Positions 21,497 through 31,897 are shown, numbered from the stretch's first letter. The stretch: DNA of 64,000 nucleotides from Hydractinia symbiolongicarpus (GCF_029227915.1 NC_079875.1:27650001-27714000); one strand, 5' to 3'. Program-made: numbers and translations. The notes: generated by a model from the letters alone, not told the origin.

Positions 21497-24400
21497 TTAA
21501 CTAGTTAGTCCAATTTCTTTCAACCTTTTATTCTTTATGTCATCGAACTTTTTCCGCTCGTTGTTTATTTTTGTTCGCACAGCGAAGGCAAAATTGGCTG
21601 ATTCAAAGTAACTTTTTGCAAAATTTTCCATTTCCAGTCGACCTAAAATAATGCAAGAATGATTGAGTATACTCGCACAAAAGACACAAAATAGTTGCTT
21701 TAAGCAACTATGCCTCATTTGCAAGTGATTGTTCAAACAATCTATTTACCTATACTTAAAAACCATCGAACAAAAGCTAAATTATTTGATACCTGGAAAT
21801 GGTCGATCATTGGTGCGACGCACGTAACAACCAAATTTTTCGAAGAACACTTTATTTAATTCCGAAGTCCACTTGACACTGGATTTGACAGCTAAGTATA
21901 AAAGCAACAATAAGATAAGTTTTGTTAATATCAAACCTAAAAAAGTGGTTTAACTAAACCTATATATATGAAGAAGCGATAAAAGTGTTCGACTTACGTT
22001 TGCATTTCAATCTCTCATTCTCTTCTTTATCTATTGGAATAAAATCTGGTTGTTTTTTTAAACTAGAAAATTCCTGGAAATTATAACTCTTGGTTAGCAA
22101 GACGACCATTCAAACTATTATTGCTTTAACAGAAAAAATATTGTCCTTTATAACTTATATATAGCAGCGTTTTTATACTATGGCAACTCAAAAATCAGTA
22201 AAGTTAATGACACTTGAAAGATCTAAGCATTTTTCAACATATTTAATCTCCAGGATCATTGGAAAGTTGAATTTCTGAGAGAATTTAAGATTGGGGAAGA
22301 CGCCAAATTCTTTAAAATCTAATTTGCACACGAAGCAACCTACAAAGGTTTCTTTAAACTTAATTTTTTACATCACTTACCTTCATAGGAAGTAGGATCA
22401 CATGAATCATCTCTAATTTGGGCATCTAGATAGAAATGGATATTCATAAACATGAAATACATCTTTTGCAAAAAATACTTGTACATCCCATAAATTTTAA
22501 ACAATCCAGGTTGATATTTCTCGGTATATAAATAATTTTCATAACTGTCTAAGTGTTATTGAGAAAACTAAAATAAATAATTAAAACAGAAAGACTCTTG
22601 AAAGGATACTCACCAGTAATTTTAACGTACTTTTTTCTTTTTTTTGATCTGCCTATAATTCAAAGTCAAATGTACAATCAAATGGTCAACAAAAAATACA
22701 TATTTATTTCGGTGAACTCGCAATTACTTTTAAGTAAGTGAAAAAAAGTTAAGTACATGTAATTTGTAAAAATATTACGTTTAATATTAGTGATACTAGA
22801 CAATTTTCCGCAAAAACGTTAAGTAATATATTTTGCATAGAGGACTATAAAAACAACTTATATTTCATCAAGACCAGATATGATTTTTAATTGACCTATG
22901 TGAGATTTAAAACAAATAAGGTCTAGTTTTCAAATTCAATGTTCTATAAATGAACATTTCCCACAACGCAGAGTAGGACAGGTTGAATAAATATTGTTTG
23001 GCAAAAAAATCAAAACTCAAACCACTCACCACGCAAAGGATACTTCCTAGCTTCAACTGGTCCTAAAAACAAAAACAAAAAAACCATCGTATATCTAAAA
23101 CAAGGTCATGGTTGGTATTATAAATCAGACGTTGTTTTAAATTAAATTTAAAACTAACCATTTTTTGATTCAATAGCTTCTTCATCCGATAAACTGCTCG
23201 ACAGCATCATCACTCTTTTCCCCACTGATCTTTTTGTCTTTGTCGCTGAATAAAAAACCAAAAAAAACAAACACTTTGCAAGTCACTGAGGCCCAAAGGA
23301 TTGAATCAATAAACTACAGTGAAGTATTAACCTTCAGCTGATGTTCTTACGGGAGTACTTGTCACTGCATAGTTAGTTGCCAATTTCTTGTCTTCTAAAG
23401 AAAGAAAGTATTAGTCTGCTATGTAGTCCATTGAGCAGCTTCAAGGTAATTTTCCAAACAATATAAAACAATGATGGGGACGATCTTTAGGTTTTGGATC
23501 ACACATTGATTTGAAAAAATTTCATCAAAAACAATGACTAATAAAAAGAACAAAATAACGAGTTTTGTAACTAACAGAAATTTTCTCTATTTGCACCAGA
23601 CAACATTAGAAAAAGCAACACATACCTGTATGAGTTTTGTCTTTAAATGTTTTTAAACTTTTATCAGTTTCTTCAATATGACCGTTATCTATAAACAATC
23701 AAGTTATAAACACTGAAAGACTTGCTAATCATGAAAAGTCATTCTACATTTTGCTCATCTGCAATCTTTTAATAATTTTTTAATGAAATCAAATTTGGAA
23801 CACGTATTATTTCGATCATAATAATCGTGAAATAATATTAGCTGATTTGAACATTTGTTAAATACATTATAAGAAAAAATTAAACAAATAAATGAAATAC
23901 AGTGGTTAAAACGACAAAAATTTATAAAAAAGGTTTAATAAAACATAACCCGGCAAGTCTTCCATTATATCCTGGTTTCCTAAATCTCAATAAACAAGAA
24001 AAAAATTAAATTTACCACTCATGATCTATGATAAAGTTGTTACCTAGAATGCGTGCCACTTCCACAATTTTATTCCATACAGAAAGGCTCCTCCCTAACA
24101 AATAAATACATACCGCTTGCATGGAGATTTATTAATTGTTTTCCAATCTTTGTGACTCCCATTAAAGCTAATGGGGCTTGATAAATATCTTTATTCATGC
24201 TTTCAGAATGACCCATATGGGCGTAGAACAGTTGTCTTTCCTGTTGTGGCAGGTCCAACGCAGCATATAAAGTGCTGACGCGGTGTCTATTAGTGGTTGC
24301 ATTTATAATTTCCACATTGGTAAGTTCTAGTTTCTTACAGACTTCTTTCAATGCATGCCAGCCAGACACATTTAAAGATGACAGCTGTGTGCTGGCAAAC

Positions 24401-27400
24401 ACAAAATCATTATTTTTATCGATACCAGCCTTGAATCTAAATTTTGGATCAACTAACCTTTTCATAGCAGAAGTAGTGTCGTTTGGAAATAAAACAGACA
24501 CCAAATGATGATTTCCTTTACCCGTCATGTAGGTTATTTTTAGTGAACTCACTAATAGTTTGTCAGCTTCATTCAAACTCTGAAGACGTTGTTGATCAAT
24601 CCAGTTATCGCTTTCTGCTTCTAACCAATCTTTTACTAGGAGGCGACTTGTTTCCCCACCACGGCGCCCATTCAATAATGTTAGTCGTGTGAGTACTAAG
24701 TTCCTCAGTTCAACAAAAGAGTGAGCAGTCCATAACTCAAAAACACACAGTAGTTCACCCATTCTCTTGAGAATATGTTGATGTATTTTCTCAATGTCGC
24801 TTTCCAAAGGCAACTGACATGGTTTTCTTATTTTAACTAGCCTTTTTTTTTCAAGCTTGTATCGTGCAGAGGAAACCATGCAATCCTCGTTGGCTTTATA
24901 GCATACCATAAATTTTTCGATTTCACTGGCCTCCTCTTCGTTAGCTAACATATATTGATGAGCATACAATATTTTTACACTTTTGTTGATGATGTAAAAA
25001 ACATTCTGGCGTAGTCCTGGCTTAAGACTACGATCAACATTCAAAGTAACAGCGTCAATGGCATCAGTAAAACACGTAAAATTCTTTCGCACAAACATAT
25101 CTAACAAATTACCATGATCATGACAAACGCCATTCATCCTCTTAAAAGATTGGTACAGGCTACCTAACACTCGCATATGACCCCTAACAGATTTATTCAC
25201 GGTGGCTGCTTTTTCTTTTTTGACTACAAGCTTTGCAAACAACTTCATTCCAATTCGTAATATCATTTCATCTTTGCGACATATATTTCCTATTATTAAA
25301 CAAGGCAAATTAAATTTTCAAATATTCATTTTGTGTTTAAAGGTTTAGAAAATTGAAAAAAACATTATTTGCATCAATTTTAATGTACAGTGGAAGGTTG
25401 TACATTGAAATAGATGTTCTTAAACCTTTGGGGGCGTGAATACAAATTAAATAAACCTACATTTTTTTTCTGTCAAACATTTGTGAGTATTTATTTTAAC
25501 GAAATAAACTTAAAACCTTTTGAAAACATAATTTTATGAATTAGGTCAATAATCTAAAAGATCAATTCATATATTTTTTTTAAAATTAAACTACAACTTT
25601 AATTGAACACTTTTTTACTATTTCGCTCATAAAAAACAACAAAAAAATGTTACACTTGATCATATCCAGGATGTAACATGATTATGTTCATTAAATAATT
25701 ATTTGAATGAATTAAGGATTTCTATGAAATACATATAAGGACTTTTAATGAATAGTACAAGTATTTTTTAACTCCTTAAATCCCAGAAGTTTCCTTTGCA
25801 ATTTTTTATTATTTTTGATTACTGTAGTTATTCGTAATAATTTAATAAAGAACAATGAAAATTTCATGAATTGGTAACAAATGTAAAGAACAGGGATGTT
25901 ATCACCATAAAGCTGTCCTACAAATCAATTGCTAAACTATGAACAAAGTATGGAAAAAAGCTCGTAACGTAAATATAAAAATGATAACTTACCTACGGGA
26001 TCATCTCTAAGCTTGGCCAAAATGACTTCCTTGAATTGATCCGACATTTGGAGTGACATTGGAAGGAATTCCAGTGACAATGGCAAGCCTGTTGGGACAG
26101 CATCTTGTCTTCTCATGCACGTTCTTTTGTGGCTGGCAAAGAAACGCTTAGAGATAAAAGCAAAGCATAAATTACAACGTTGCAATTCCAAGTATTTCTT
26201 TCTTTGACGTTCTCCTTGGAAAATAGGATTTTCTGTGGTAGCTTGTAACTTGTTGTACATTAAAATTCCTTCCCTTTTAATTTTTTTCCATTCCTCAATT
26301 TGCTTCACCTTAGTCATCTTTAGTGCATTTTTCACTCTTTCATTTTCCTTATGACATTTTTTAATGTGTCTGCTCAATTTTGAAGACATTATAGAACAAT
26401 AAATGCACATTCTATACGGTTTTTTGTAAGGACTTTTTTTCTGAAATAAAAAGATAAGATGATTCTAGAATTGCTACATAACACAAAACATAAAGCCTTG
26501 CATCAATAATCCTAAATTTAAATAAAATAGCATTGGAAAGTATTAATCAGTCAGTAGTATATAAGTTTACACAATCTTAAAATGCATCGATAATAGTACC
26601 TGCAGTTTTTTAGACTCGGCTTCAATTGTTTCCTGTTCACTATCAGTATTCACAATGTCTAAATCCTCATCAATCTCCAAACCAGAATCATTTTTCACTG
26701 AAACCTGTTTGTGTTAAATAATACTATTGATAATTAAAAATAATAAATTAGGAAGCAACTTGTTGGTAGTTCAAAAGGGCTGAACAAATCATTGTAAATT
26801 AAATAAGCATCATCACAAAACTCACTTGTTCACAACAGCTGACTTCCCTAATGGTCTGCGTATGTTCAGCAACTTGACACACCTGCAAAATTTCCAGATA
26901 TAAAAAAAGCTATGCAAGGATGTATGAAAAGTTATTACAAACATACAATACCTTTGTCGATGCTAGAGTTTCTATTTCTTCAAGATCAACTTTCATCTAA
27001 CATTAATAAAGAGTAACTATTAGGTGTATTTAATTATTACTATTGACCGTGGGACCTAATGGAATTGATTTTGGACTTTGACCTTATAAATGCAGGAGAT
27101 GAGAAAATTGGACTCCTAGAATTAACATTCTTCTTACTTTGGCATGAATGCTGGAACTACACTACATATTGCTTTAATTAAGTAATCATTTGGTGGTGCA
27201 TGCTTTATTACCAAGTCATAACATCAGACAACTGACAAAACAAGTACTTTTAAAATAAATTTTTAAAAAAAATAAAAACAAAAAAATTGAAATTACATGC
27301 CTTCAATGCACAAGGCAAATTAAGCAAGTTTGGGTCAAATCCGAGAAATTAAATTCTCACAAAATGTCAATATTTCATGATTTTCAACAAAAGTTCTACA

Positions 27401-28953
27401 AAAATAAGTTTTCAACCAATAAACCATTAAATTGGCGTTAAATGGAAAAGTTACTGAGCACAAAAAAAGATTTGGTTTTATAAAATCTAATCTTTTAAAT
27501 TTAATGATTTTCTGAATAAATGAAGAATTTCCTATAATTTTCTCTAATTATAACCAGTGCATCACAATGTAACCTTTGTAAACCAAAATTAACTGTCAGG
27601 TAATTTTACCATGAAGTTAATTTTTCATTTTTTCACTTCAACAATTCATAATTTTCAACATTTAGGTAAATCGATGACAGTATATTTTAGCAGCAAAAAA
27701 AAACATGAAAATTTTATTAACCTGAACTAACATTTGCTGAAAATATACCGGCATTTGTATTAAATTTAAATTAGAAATGCTGCAATGTAAAAAATATATG
27801 AGTAATGATGGAATACATACGAACTTCTCCAATACTTTTGTCTAAAAATAAAATAGCATCAATTTATTACTAAAAATATCATACCGTACAACTTTCTAGT
27901 GGACTTCAACTACACTGTATTCCAATAAAAAAAATGTGCAATGTCTTTATAGCATAATTATAACGGTAATAGTCTAAGCATTTCTTATATTAAATCAGGT
28001 GCTATCTATATCTCCTCCTCACAATTTAAAATCTTCAAAAACAAAAATGTACATAGGTGAATCTTTATTATATCGCAATAAAGATTCACCTATGTATATG
28101 CACCATCCAGATAAACTATCTAACATATTGCCGTAGTGTGGTGTAGTGGTTTTGTCTTTGGCTCCCAACTCTAGATTCCGGAGTTCGAATCCCACTCGCT
28201 GCCTGGCAGTATGTTAGTGATGAACAAAATAGTTCTTCTTCATTATAACAAAAATGTATATGGGAGAATTCTAACATACCAGTGTTTCAGTTTTGTCATT
28301 TCTAAAAAATAAACATAGAAATATTACAACAAAATTATCTTTAAAGAACTAAATAAGTTACTTTAATTTCGACTAAAAAAGCATTGTTTACGTCGTTTAC
28401 AGCAAATCTCATGTGAATGACACCATAAAAACACCAATTTTTCATAGTTTCGTTTGTAATATTTTATCACTTTTTGTAATATTTGAAAACAATAATTACC
28501 TAAAATTAATTTTTAATGGAAAAGTTGTTTCTTCATTACTACCATTCAAAATGGAACACTAAAAAATGAATAGTAAGTTTAAAATTTTTAAGTATTATTA
28601 GTGGAATTACTGGACCTTCAATACGTACTGTTTCACTGTCAGAACTGCTGAAATCAGGGACAATTTCAATTTCCTGAAACATAAATATTTATCATCAATA
28701 CAATTAAAAATTATACTTTAAACGGAATCATGAATTGCATACATACTGGATAAGTAATTTTTACATCATCGTCACTACAATCCAGCTTGGCAAAATCTAT
28801 GTCCTTGTAGTAGTCTGCAAATTTATCTCCACCAATGACATTCTTTTTATTTACACCACTGCCAATATTTTCCTGAATCTTTTTTTTTGATTGGTAAGTA
28901 CTGTTCTTGTACGTATTTACACCTGAAAATCTTGCTCGAGGTTGTGACTTCAT
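21497..28953 (-). CDS. Crypton-like tyrosine recombinase gene B, 17 exons
   Basis: Exons (minus strand, GT..AG borders read by eye): 28953-28747, 28673-28629, 27841-27821, 26996-26952, 26882-26826, 26704-26600, 26440-25993, 25289-24114, 23688-23626, 23394-23332, 23245-23159, 23062-23030, 22652-22614, 22425-22381, 22073-21998, 21891-21793, 21642-21497 (TAA 21499-21497). The sum is about 917 aa. Order of domains: basic N-terminus (MKSQPRARFSG), acidic linkers, zinc-finger exon, recombinase catalytic exon, six small linker exons including a nuclear-localisation-like RSKKRKKY, then SSVKWTSELNKVFFEKFG and a Lys-rich end, a SANT-like tail. Exons before 26440 join in phase 0 and those after 25993 in phase 1. 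Only 22381 to 22073 does not fit, so a small exon is missed or there is an indel. The protein should act in the nucleus on DNA; it may be an active Crypton or a domesticated gene. Confidence 0.7.
24114..25289 (-). CDS. Gene B exon 8: tyrosine recombinase catalytic domain
   Basis: The exon encodes 392 residues without a stop. The N-terminal half is the helical core-binding region. Catalytic motifs: LTLLNGRRGGETSRL (box I Arg, about 24680), YMTGKGNHHLVSV (Lys, about 24510), TTNRHRVSTLYAAL (box II His/Arg, about 24285), and FYAHMGHSESMNKDIYQAP with the second His and the nucleophilic Tyr (about 24230-24175). The complete set suggests an active or conserved enzyme, unlike gene A. The acceptor TAATAG at 25290 joins phase 1 to exon 7; the donor is GTATGT at 24113. 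Without splicing the frame would run on to a stop at 24070. Confidence 0.85.
25993..26440 (-). CDS. Gene B exon 7: zinc-finger exon
   Basis: The acceptor TTTCAG at 26441 opens KKSPYKKPYR, then MCIYC, SRHIKKCH, a C2H2 finger (CxxC ... HxxxxH). Later CNLCFAFISKRFFASHKRTC is a second finger of C2HC type. The exon ends SDQFKEVILAKLRDDPVG at a GTAAGT donor (phase 1), which joins NICRKDEM of exon 8. In cnidarian recombinase genes this finger pair regularly precedes the catalytic domain. Confidence 0.8.
28050..28096. repeat. Perfect 20-bp inverted repeat (hairpin)
   Basis: Arms 28050-28069 (TACATAGGTGAATCTTTATT) and 28077-28096 are exact reverse complements, with a 7-nt loop ATATCGC. It lies in an intron of gene B, next to a tRNA-derived sequence. 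Confidence 0.9.
28132..28205 (+). repeat. tRNA-derived SINE-like head
   Basis: It has an A-box-like TGGTGTAGTGG and a B-box-like GAGTTCGAATCCC at tRNA spacing. The acceptor-like ends GTAGTG and CGCTGC can pair with G-T wobbles, but the T-stem is mostly unpaired, so it is not a working tRNA. Sense orientation is opposite to gene B and intronic. The element's 3' end was not defined. Confidence 0.55.
28747..28953 (-). CDS. Gene B exon 1, start inside tRNA-array sequence
   Basis: 69 codons, MKSQPRARFSG to DVKITYP, ending at a GTATGT donor in phase 0. The first 29 nt of the exon (28953-28925) are the reverse complement of the spacer that follows tRNA-Trp in the array units (GAAAATCTTGCT(C/T)(C/G)A and onward). 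The rest of the exon is unique. The ATG therefore sits in repeat-derived DNA, and the gene's promoter should lie in the first array unit. The start is the first ATG of an open frame with a good donor; an upstream non-coding exon cannot be excluded. Confidence 0.65.
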
Positions 28954-29061
28954 TATTGCGTACTAAGGCTTTTTTTATATCCTTAGAGACAACGAAGACA
29001 GTCCCCATTTTTCCAAAGCCATTCCTAATAAAACATTGTGACATGTTGCATGTGTCATGGA

Positions 29062-29133
29062 GGCTCAATGGTCTAGTGGCATGATTCACGCTTTGGGTGC
29101 GAGAGGTCCCGGGTTCAAATCCCGGTTGAGCCC
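29062..29133 (+). tRNA. tRNA-Pro-TGG: tRNA-Pro(TGG)
   Basis: First Pro copy of the array, 110 bp upstream of the gene B start codon on the opposite strand. The anticodon stem reads CACGC instead of CTCGC, giving an A-A mismatch at 28/42; otherwise consensus. Confidence 0.85.
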
Positions 29134-29214
29134 ATTATTAAAGTGTAACTAATGTTAAAGATAGGGACTGTCTTCTTCGTCTCTATGGATATAATAAAAT
29201 GCAAGGGACATAGA

Positions 29215-29270
29215 GGCTCAATGGTCTAGTGGCATGATTCTTGCTTTAGGTTCAAATCCCGGTTGAGCCC
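29215..29270 (+). pseudogene. 56-nt deleted tRNA-Pro
   Basis: Short form; described at 32738. Confidence 0.85.
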
Positions 29271-29517
29271 ATTGTTGGAGTGTAACTAATGTTGTCAGTG
29301 CAATTTCCGCTTGTTTCATTTTTTACAAAGACACTCGAAATAGCACATCCTTAATGCTATTTACTGAAGAGAACAAACCAAACTCGACTGAATCGCCAGT
29401 CTTGCCCTGAAGTTAAGAGTACTTCCTTATTGTAGGTGTTATCACATGCGCCTAACATCCCTAACGTGCCTTTTGGATTCGGGTCAGGCACACATGTAGT
29501 AATAACTTAACTACTCT

Positions 29518-29528
29518 GGGTCAGAAAA
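29518..29528. other. Scar of a deleted tRNA-Trp
   Basis: ACTCTGGGTC runs straight into AGAAAAAACAG. In other units about 26 bp of spacer and the Trp gene lie between them; the last bases of Trp (GTCA) form the joint, suggesting a microhomology deletion. Confidence 0.8.
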
Positions 29529-29723
29529 AACAGTATCAAAACATGGTTACAAAATAATAGTTCTTGAGTTAAGTAATTGTAAGAAGAAAATCTTGCTACA
29601 GGTTGTGACTTCATTATTGCGTACTGAGGCTTTTTTTTATGTCCTTAGAGACAACGAAGACAGTCCCTATTTTTCCAAATCCATTCTTAATAGAACATTG
29701 TGACATGTTGCATGTGACATGGA

Positions 29724-29795
29724 GGCTCAATGGTCTAGTGGCATGATTCTCGCTTTGGGTGCGAGAGGTCCCGGGTTCAAATCTCGGTTGAGCCC
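29724..29795 (+). tRNA. tRNA-Pro-TGG: tRNA-Pro(TGG)
   Basis: T-stem 3' strand CTCGG (G-T wobble at 52/62). Confidence 0.9.
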
Positions 29796-29876
29796 TTTAT
29801 TAAAGAGTAACTAATGTTAAAGATAGGGACTGTCTTCTTCGTCTCTATGGATATAATAAAATGCAAGGGACATAGA

Positions 29877-29932
29877 GGCTCAATGGTCTAGTGGCATGAT
29901 TCTTGCTTTAGGTTCAAATCCCGGTTGAGCCC
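29877..29932 (+). pseudogene. 56-nt deleted tRNA-Pro
   Basis: Short form, consensus. Confidence 0.85.
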
Positions 29933-30211
29933 ATTGTTGGAGTGTAACTAATGTTGTCAGTGCAATTTCCGCTTGTTTCATTTTTTACAAAGACACTCGA
30001 AATAGCTCATCCTTAATGCTCTTTACTGCAGAGAACAAACCAAACTCGACTGAATCGCAAGTCTTGCCTTGAAGTTAAGAGTACTTACTTATTGTAGGTG
30101 TTATCACATGCGCCTAACATCCCTAACTTGCCTTTTGGATTCGGGTCAGGCACACATGTAGTAATAACTTAACTACTCTGGGTCCCAGTCTTACGCAGTT
30201 GTATAGCTACG

Positions 30212-30283
30212 GACTCTGTGGCGCAATGGTAGCGCGTCTGACTCCAGATCAGAAGGTTGCGTGTTCAATTCACGTCAGAGTCA
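30212..30283 (+). tRNA. tRNA-Trp-CCA: tRNA-Trp(CCA), reference copy
   Basis: 72 nt. The acceptor stem GACTCTG/CAGAGTC pairs fully, with discriminator A. The D-arm is GCGC-AATGGTA-GCGC with GG in the loop. The anticodon stem-loop is TCTGA-CTCCAGA-TCAGA with CCA at 34-36. The T-arm is GCGTG-TTCAATT-CACGT. It matches the metazoan tRNA-Trp sequence closely. Internal A box (TGGCGCAATGG) and B box (GTGTTCAATTC) are present. It is followed by GAAAAAACAG; the first run of four or more T is TTTTTTT about 107 nt downstream (30391-30397), so the trailer would be long. Confidence 0.95.
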
Positions 30284-30390
30284 GAAAAAACAGTATTAAA
30301 ACATGGTTACAAAATAATAGTTCTTGAGTTAAGTAATTGTAAGAAGAAAATCTTGCTTCAGGTTGTGACTTCATTATTGCGTACTGAGGC

Positions 30391-30397
30391 TTTTTTT
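30391..30397 (+). terminator. Pol III-type T-run after tRNA-Trp
   Basis: The run GGCTTTTTTTA is the first T-run of four or more after the Trp gene at 30212. An equivalent run of six to eight T occurs in every unit just before the inverted-repeat left arm. Confidence 0.6.
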
Positions 30398-30614
30398 ATA
30401 TCCTTAGAGACAACGAAGACAGTCCCCATTTTTCCAAAGCCATTCCTAAGAGAACATTGTGACATGTTGCATGTGACATGGAGGCTCAATGGTCTAGTGG
30501 CATGATTCTCGCTTTGGGTGCGAGAGGTCCCGGGTTCAAATCTCGGTTGAGCCCTTTATTAAAGAGTTACTAATGTTAAAGATAGGGACTGTCTTCTTCG
30601 TCTCTATGGATATA
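30397..30614. repeat. Imperfect inverted repeat around tRNA-Pro (representative unit)
   Basis: The left arm (about 30397-30430, TATCCTTAGAGACAACGAAG and onward to CAGTCCC) is nearly the reverse complement of the right arm (about 30582-30614, GGGACTGTCTTCTTCGTCTC to GGATATA). The pair encloses tRNA-Pro. It recurs in all units with little change. Confidence 0.85.
30483..30554 (+). tRNA. tRNA-Pro-TGG: tRNA-Pro(TGG)
   Basis: T-stem CTCGG wobble variant. Confidence 0.9.
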
Positions 30615-30635
30615 ATAAAATGCAAGGGACATAGA

Positions 30636-30719
30636 GGCTCAATGGTCTAGTCTGTGGCGCAATGGTAGCGCGTCTGACTCCAGATCAGAAGGTTGCGTGT
30701 TCAATTCACGTCAGAGTCA
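30636..30719 (+). pseudogene. Chimera of tRNA-Pro 5' end and tRNA-Trp
   Basis: GGCTCAATGGTCTAG of the short Pro form (30636-30650) is fused to Trp from its fourth base. The Trp-like part 30648-30719 is 72 nt but its first three bases are TAG instead of GAC, so two acceptor pairs (1-72 and 3-70) are lost. The crossover lies between GGTCTAG and GACTCTG. A full Trp gene follows 175 bp on. Confidence 0.9.
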
Positions 30720-30822
30720 GAAAAAACAGTATTAAAACATGGTTACAAAATAATGGTTCTTGAGTGAAGTAGTTGTAAGAAGAAAATCTTGCTCCACGCT
30801 GTGACTGTTGTGAATGGCTACG

Positions 30823-30894
30823 GACTCTGTGGCGCAATGGTAGCGCGTCTGACTCCAGATCAGAAGGTTGCGTGTTCAATTCACGTCAGAGTCA
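30823..30894 (+). tRNA. tRNA-Trp-CCA: tRNA-Trp(CCA)
   Basis: Consensus; second member of a 175-bp Trp doublet. Confidence 0.93.
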
Positions 30895-31094
30895 GAAAAA
30901 ACAGTATTAAAACATGGTTACAAAATAATGGTTCTTGAGTGAAGTAATTGTAAGAAGAAAATCTTGCTCCAGGTTGTGACTTCATTATTGCGTACTGAGG
31001 CTTTTTTTTATATCCTTAGAGACAACGAAGACAGTCCCTATTTTTCCAAAGCCATTCTTAATAGAACATTGTGACATGTTGCATGTGACATGGA

Positions 31095-31130
31095 GGCTCA
31101 ATGGTCTAGTGGCAAATCCCGGTTGAGCCC
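31095..31130 (+). pseudogene. tRNA-Pro with 36-nt deletion
   Basis: GGCTCAATGGTCTAGTGGC joins AAATCCCGGTTGAGCCC. The whole anticodon arm, the variable loop and the T-stem 5' strand are lost, along with most of the B box. This is a unique event in the array. Confidence 0.9.
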
Positions 31131-31211
31131 AATATTAAAGTGTAACTAATGTTAAAGATAGGGACTGTCTTCTTCGTCTCTATGGATATAATAAAATTCA
31201 CGGGACATAGA

Positions 31212-31267
31212 GGCTCAATGGTCTAGTGGCATGATTCTTGCTTTAGGTTCAAATCCCGGTTGAGCCC
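31212..31267 (+). pseudogene. 56-nt deleted tRNA-Pro
   Basis: Short form, consensus. Confidence 0.85.
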
Positions 31268-31547
31268 ATTGTTGGAGTGTAACTAATGTTGTCAGTGCAA
31301 TTTCCGCTTGTTTCATTTTTTACAAAGACACTCGAAATAGCTCATCCTTAATGCTCTTTACTGCAGAGAACAAACCAAACTCGTCTGAATCGCAAGTCTT
31401 GCCCTGAAGTTAAGAGTACTTCCTTATTTTAGGTGTTATCACATGCGCCTAACATCCCTAACGTGCCTTTTGGATTCGGGTCAGGTACACATGTAGTAAT
31501 AACTTAAACTACTCTGGGTCCCAGTCTTACGCAGTTGTATAGCTACG

Positions 31548-31624
31548 GACTCTGTGGCGCAATAACTCTGTAGCGCGTCTGACTCCAGATCAGAAGGTTG
31601 CGTGTTCAATTCACGTCAGAGTCA
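31548..31624 (+). tRNA. tRNA-Trp-CCA: tRNA-Trp(CCA) with D-loop insertion
   Basis: 77 nt. GG of the D-loop is replaced by AACTCTG, which repeats bases from the gene's own 5' end; G18-G19, needed for D-loop/T-loop contact, are lost. Probably non-functional. Confidence 0.8.
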
Positions 31625-31825
31625 GAAAAAACAGTATTAAAACATGGTTACAAAATAATAGTTCTTAAGTTAAGTAATTGTAAGAAGAAAATCTTGCTTC
31701 AGGTTGTGACTTCATTATTGCGTACTGAGGCTTTTTTTTATGTCCTTAGAGACAACGAAGACAGTCCCTATTTTTTCCAAATCCATTCTTAATAGAACAT
31801 TGTGACATGTTGCATGTGACATGGA

Positions 31826-31897
31826 GGCTCAATGGTCTAGTGGCATGATTCTCGCTTTGGGTGCGAGAGGTCCCGGGTTCAAATCTCGGTTGAGCCC
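31826..31897 (+). tRNA. tRNA-Pro-TGG: tRNA-Pro(TGG)
   Basis: T-stem CTCGG wobble variant. Confidence 0.9.

Noticed and set aside
24070-24113. Extension of the recombinase frame to a stop at 24070
   Set aside because: A GTATGT donor at 24113 and a matching phase-1 acceptor at 23689 make this intron sequence.
30430-30440. ATTTTTCC as an Sm site of an snRNA or spliced-leader gene
   Set aside because: No snRNA or spliced-leader sequence, donor site or 3' stem-loop around it.
30257-30505. Repeated 82- and 68-codon frames (RVQFTSESEKTVLK...) in the array units
   Set aside because: They begin with TTG inside tRNA-Trp, lack an ATG start and run into tRNA-Pro. Versions differ by frameshifts (RTEAFF against RLRLFF), so they are not maintained as proteins.
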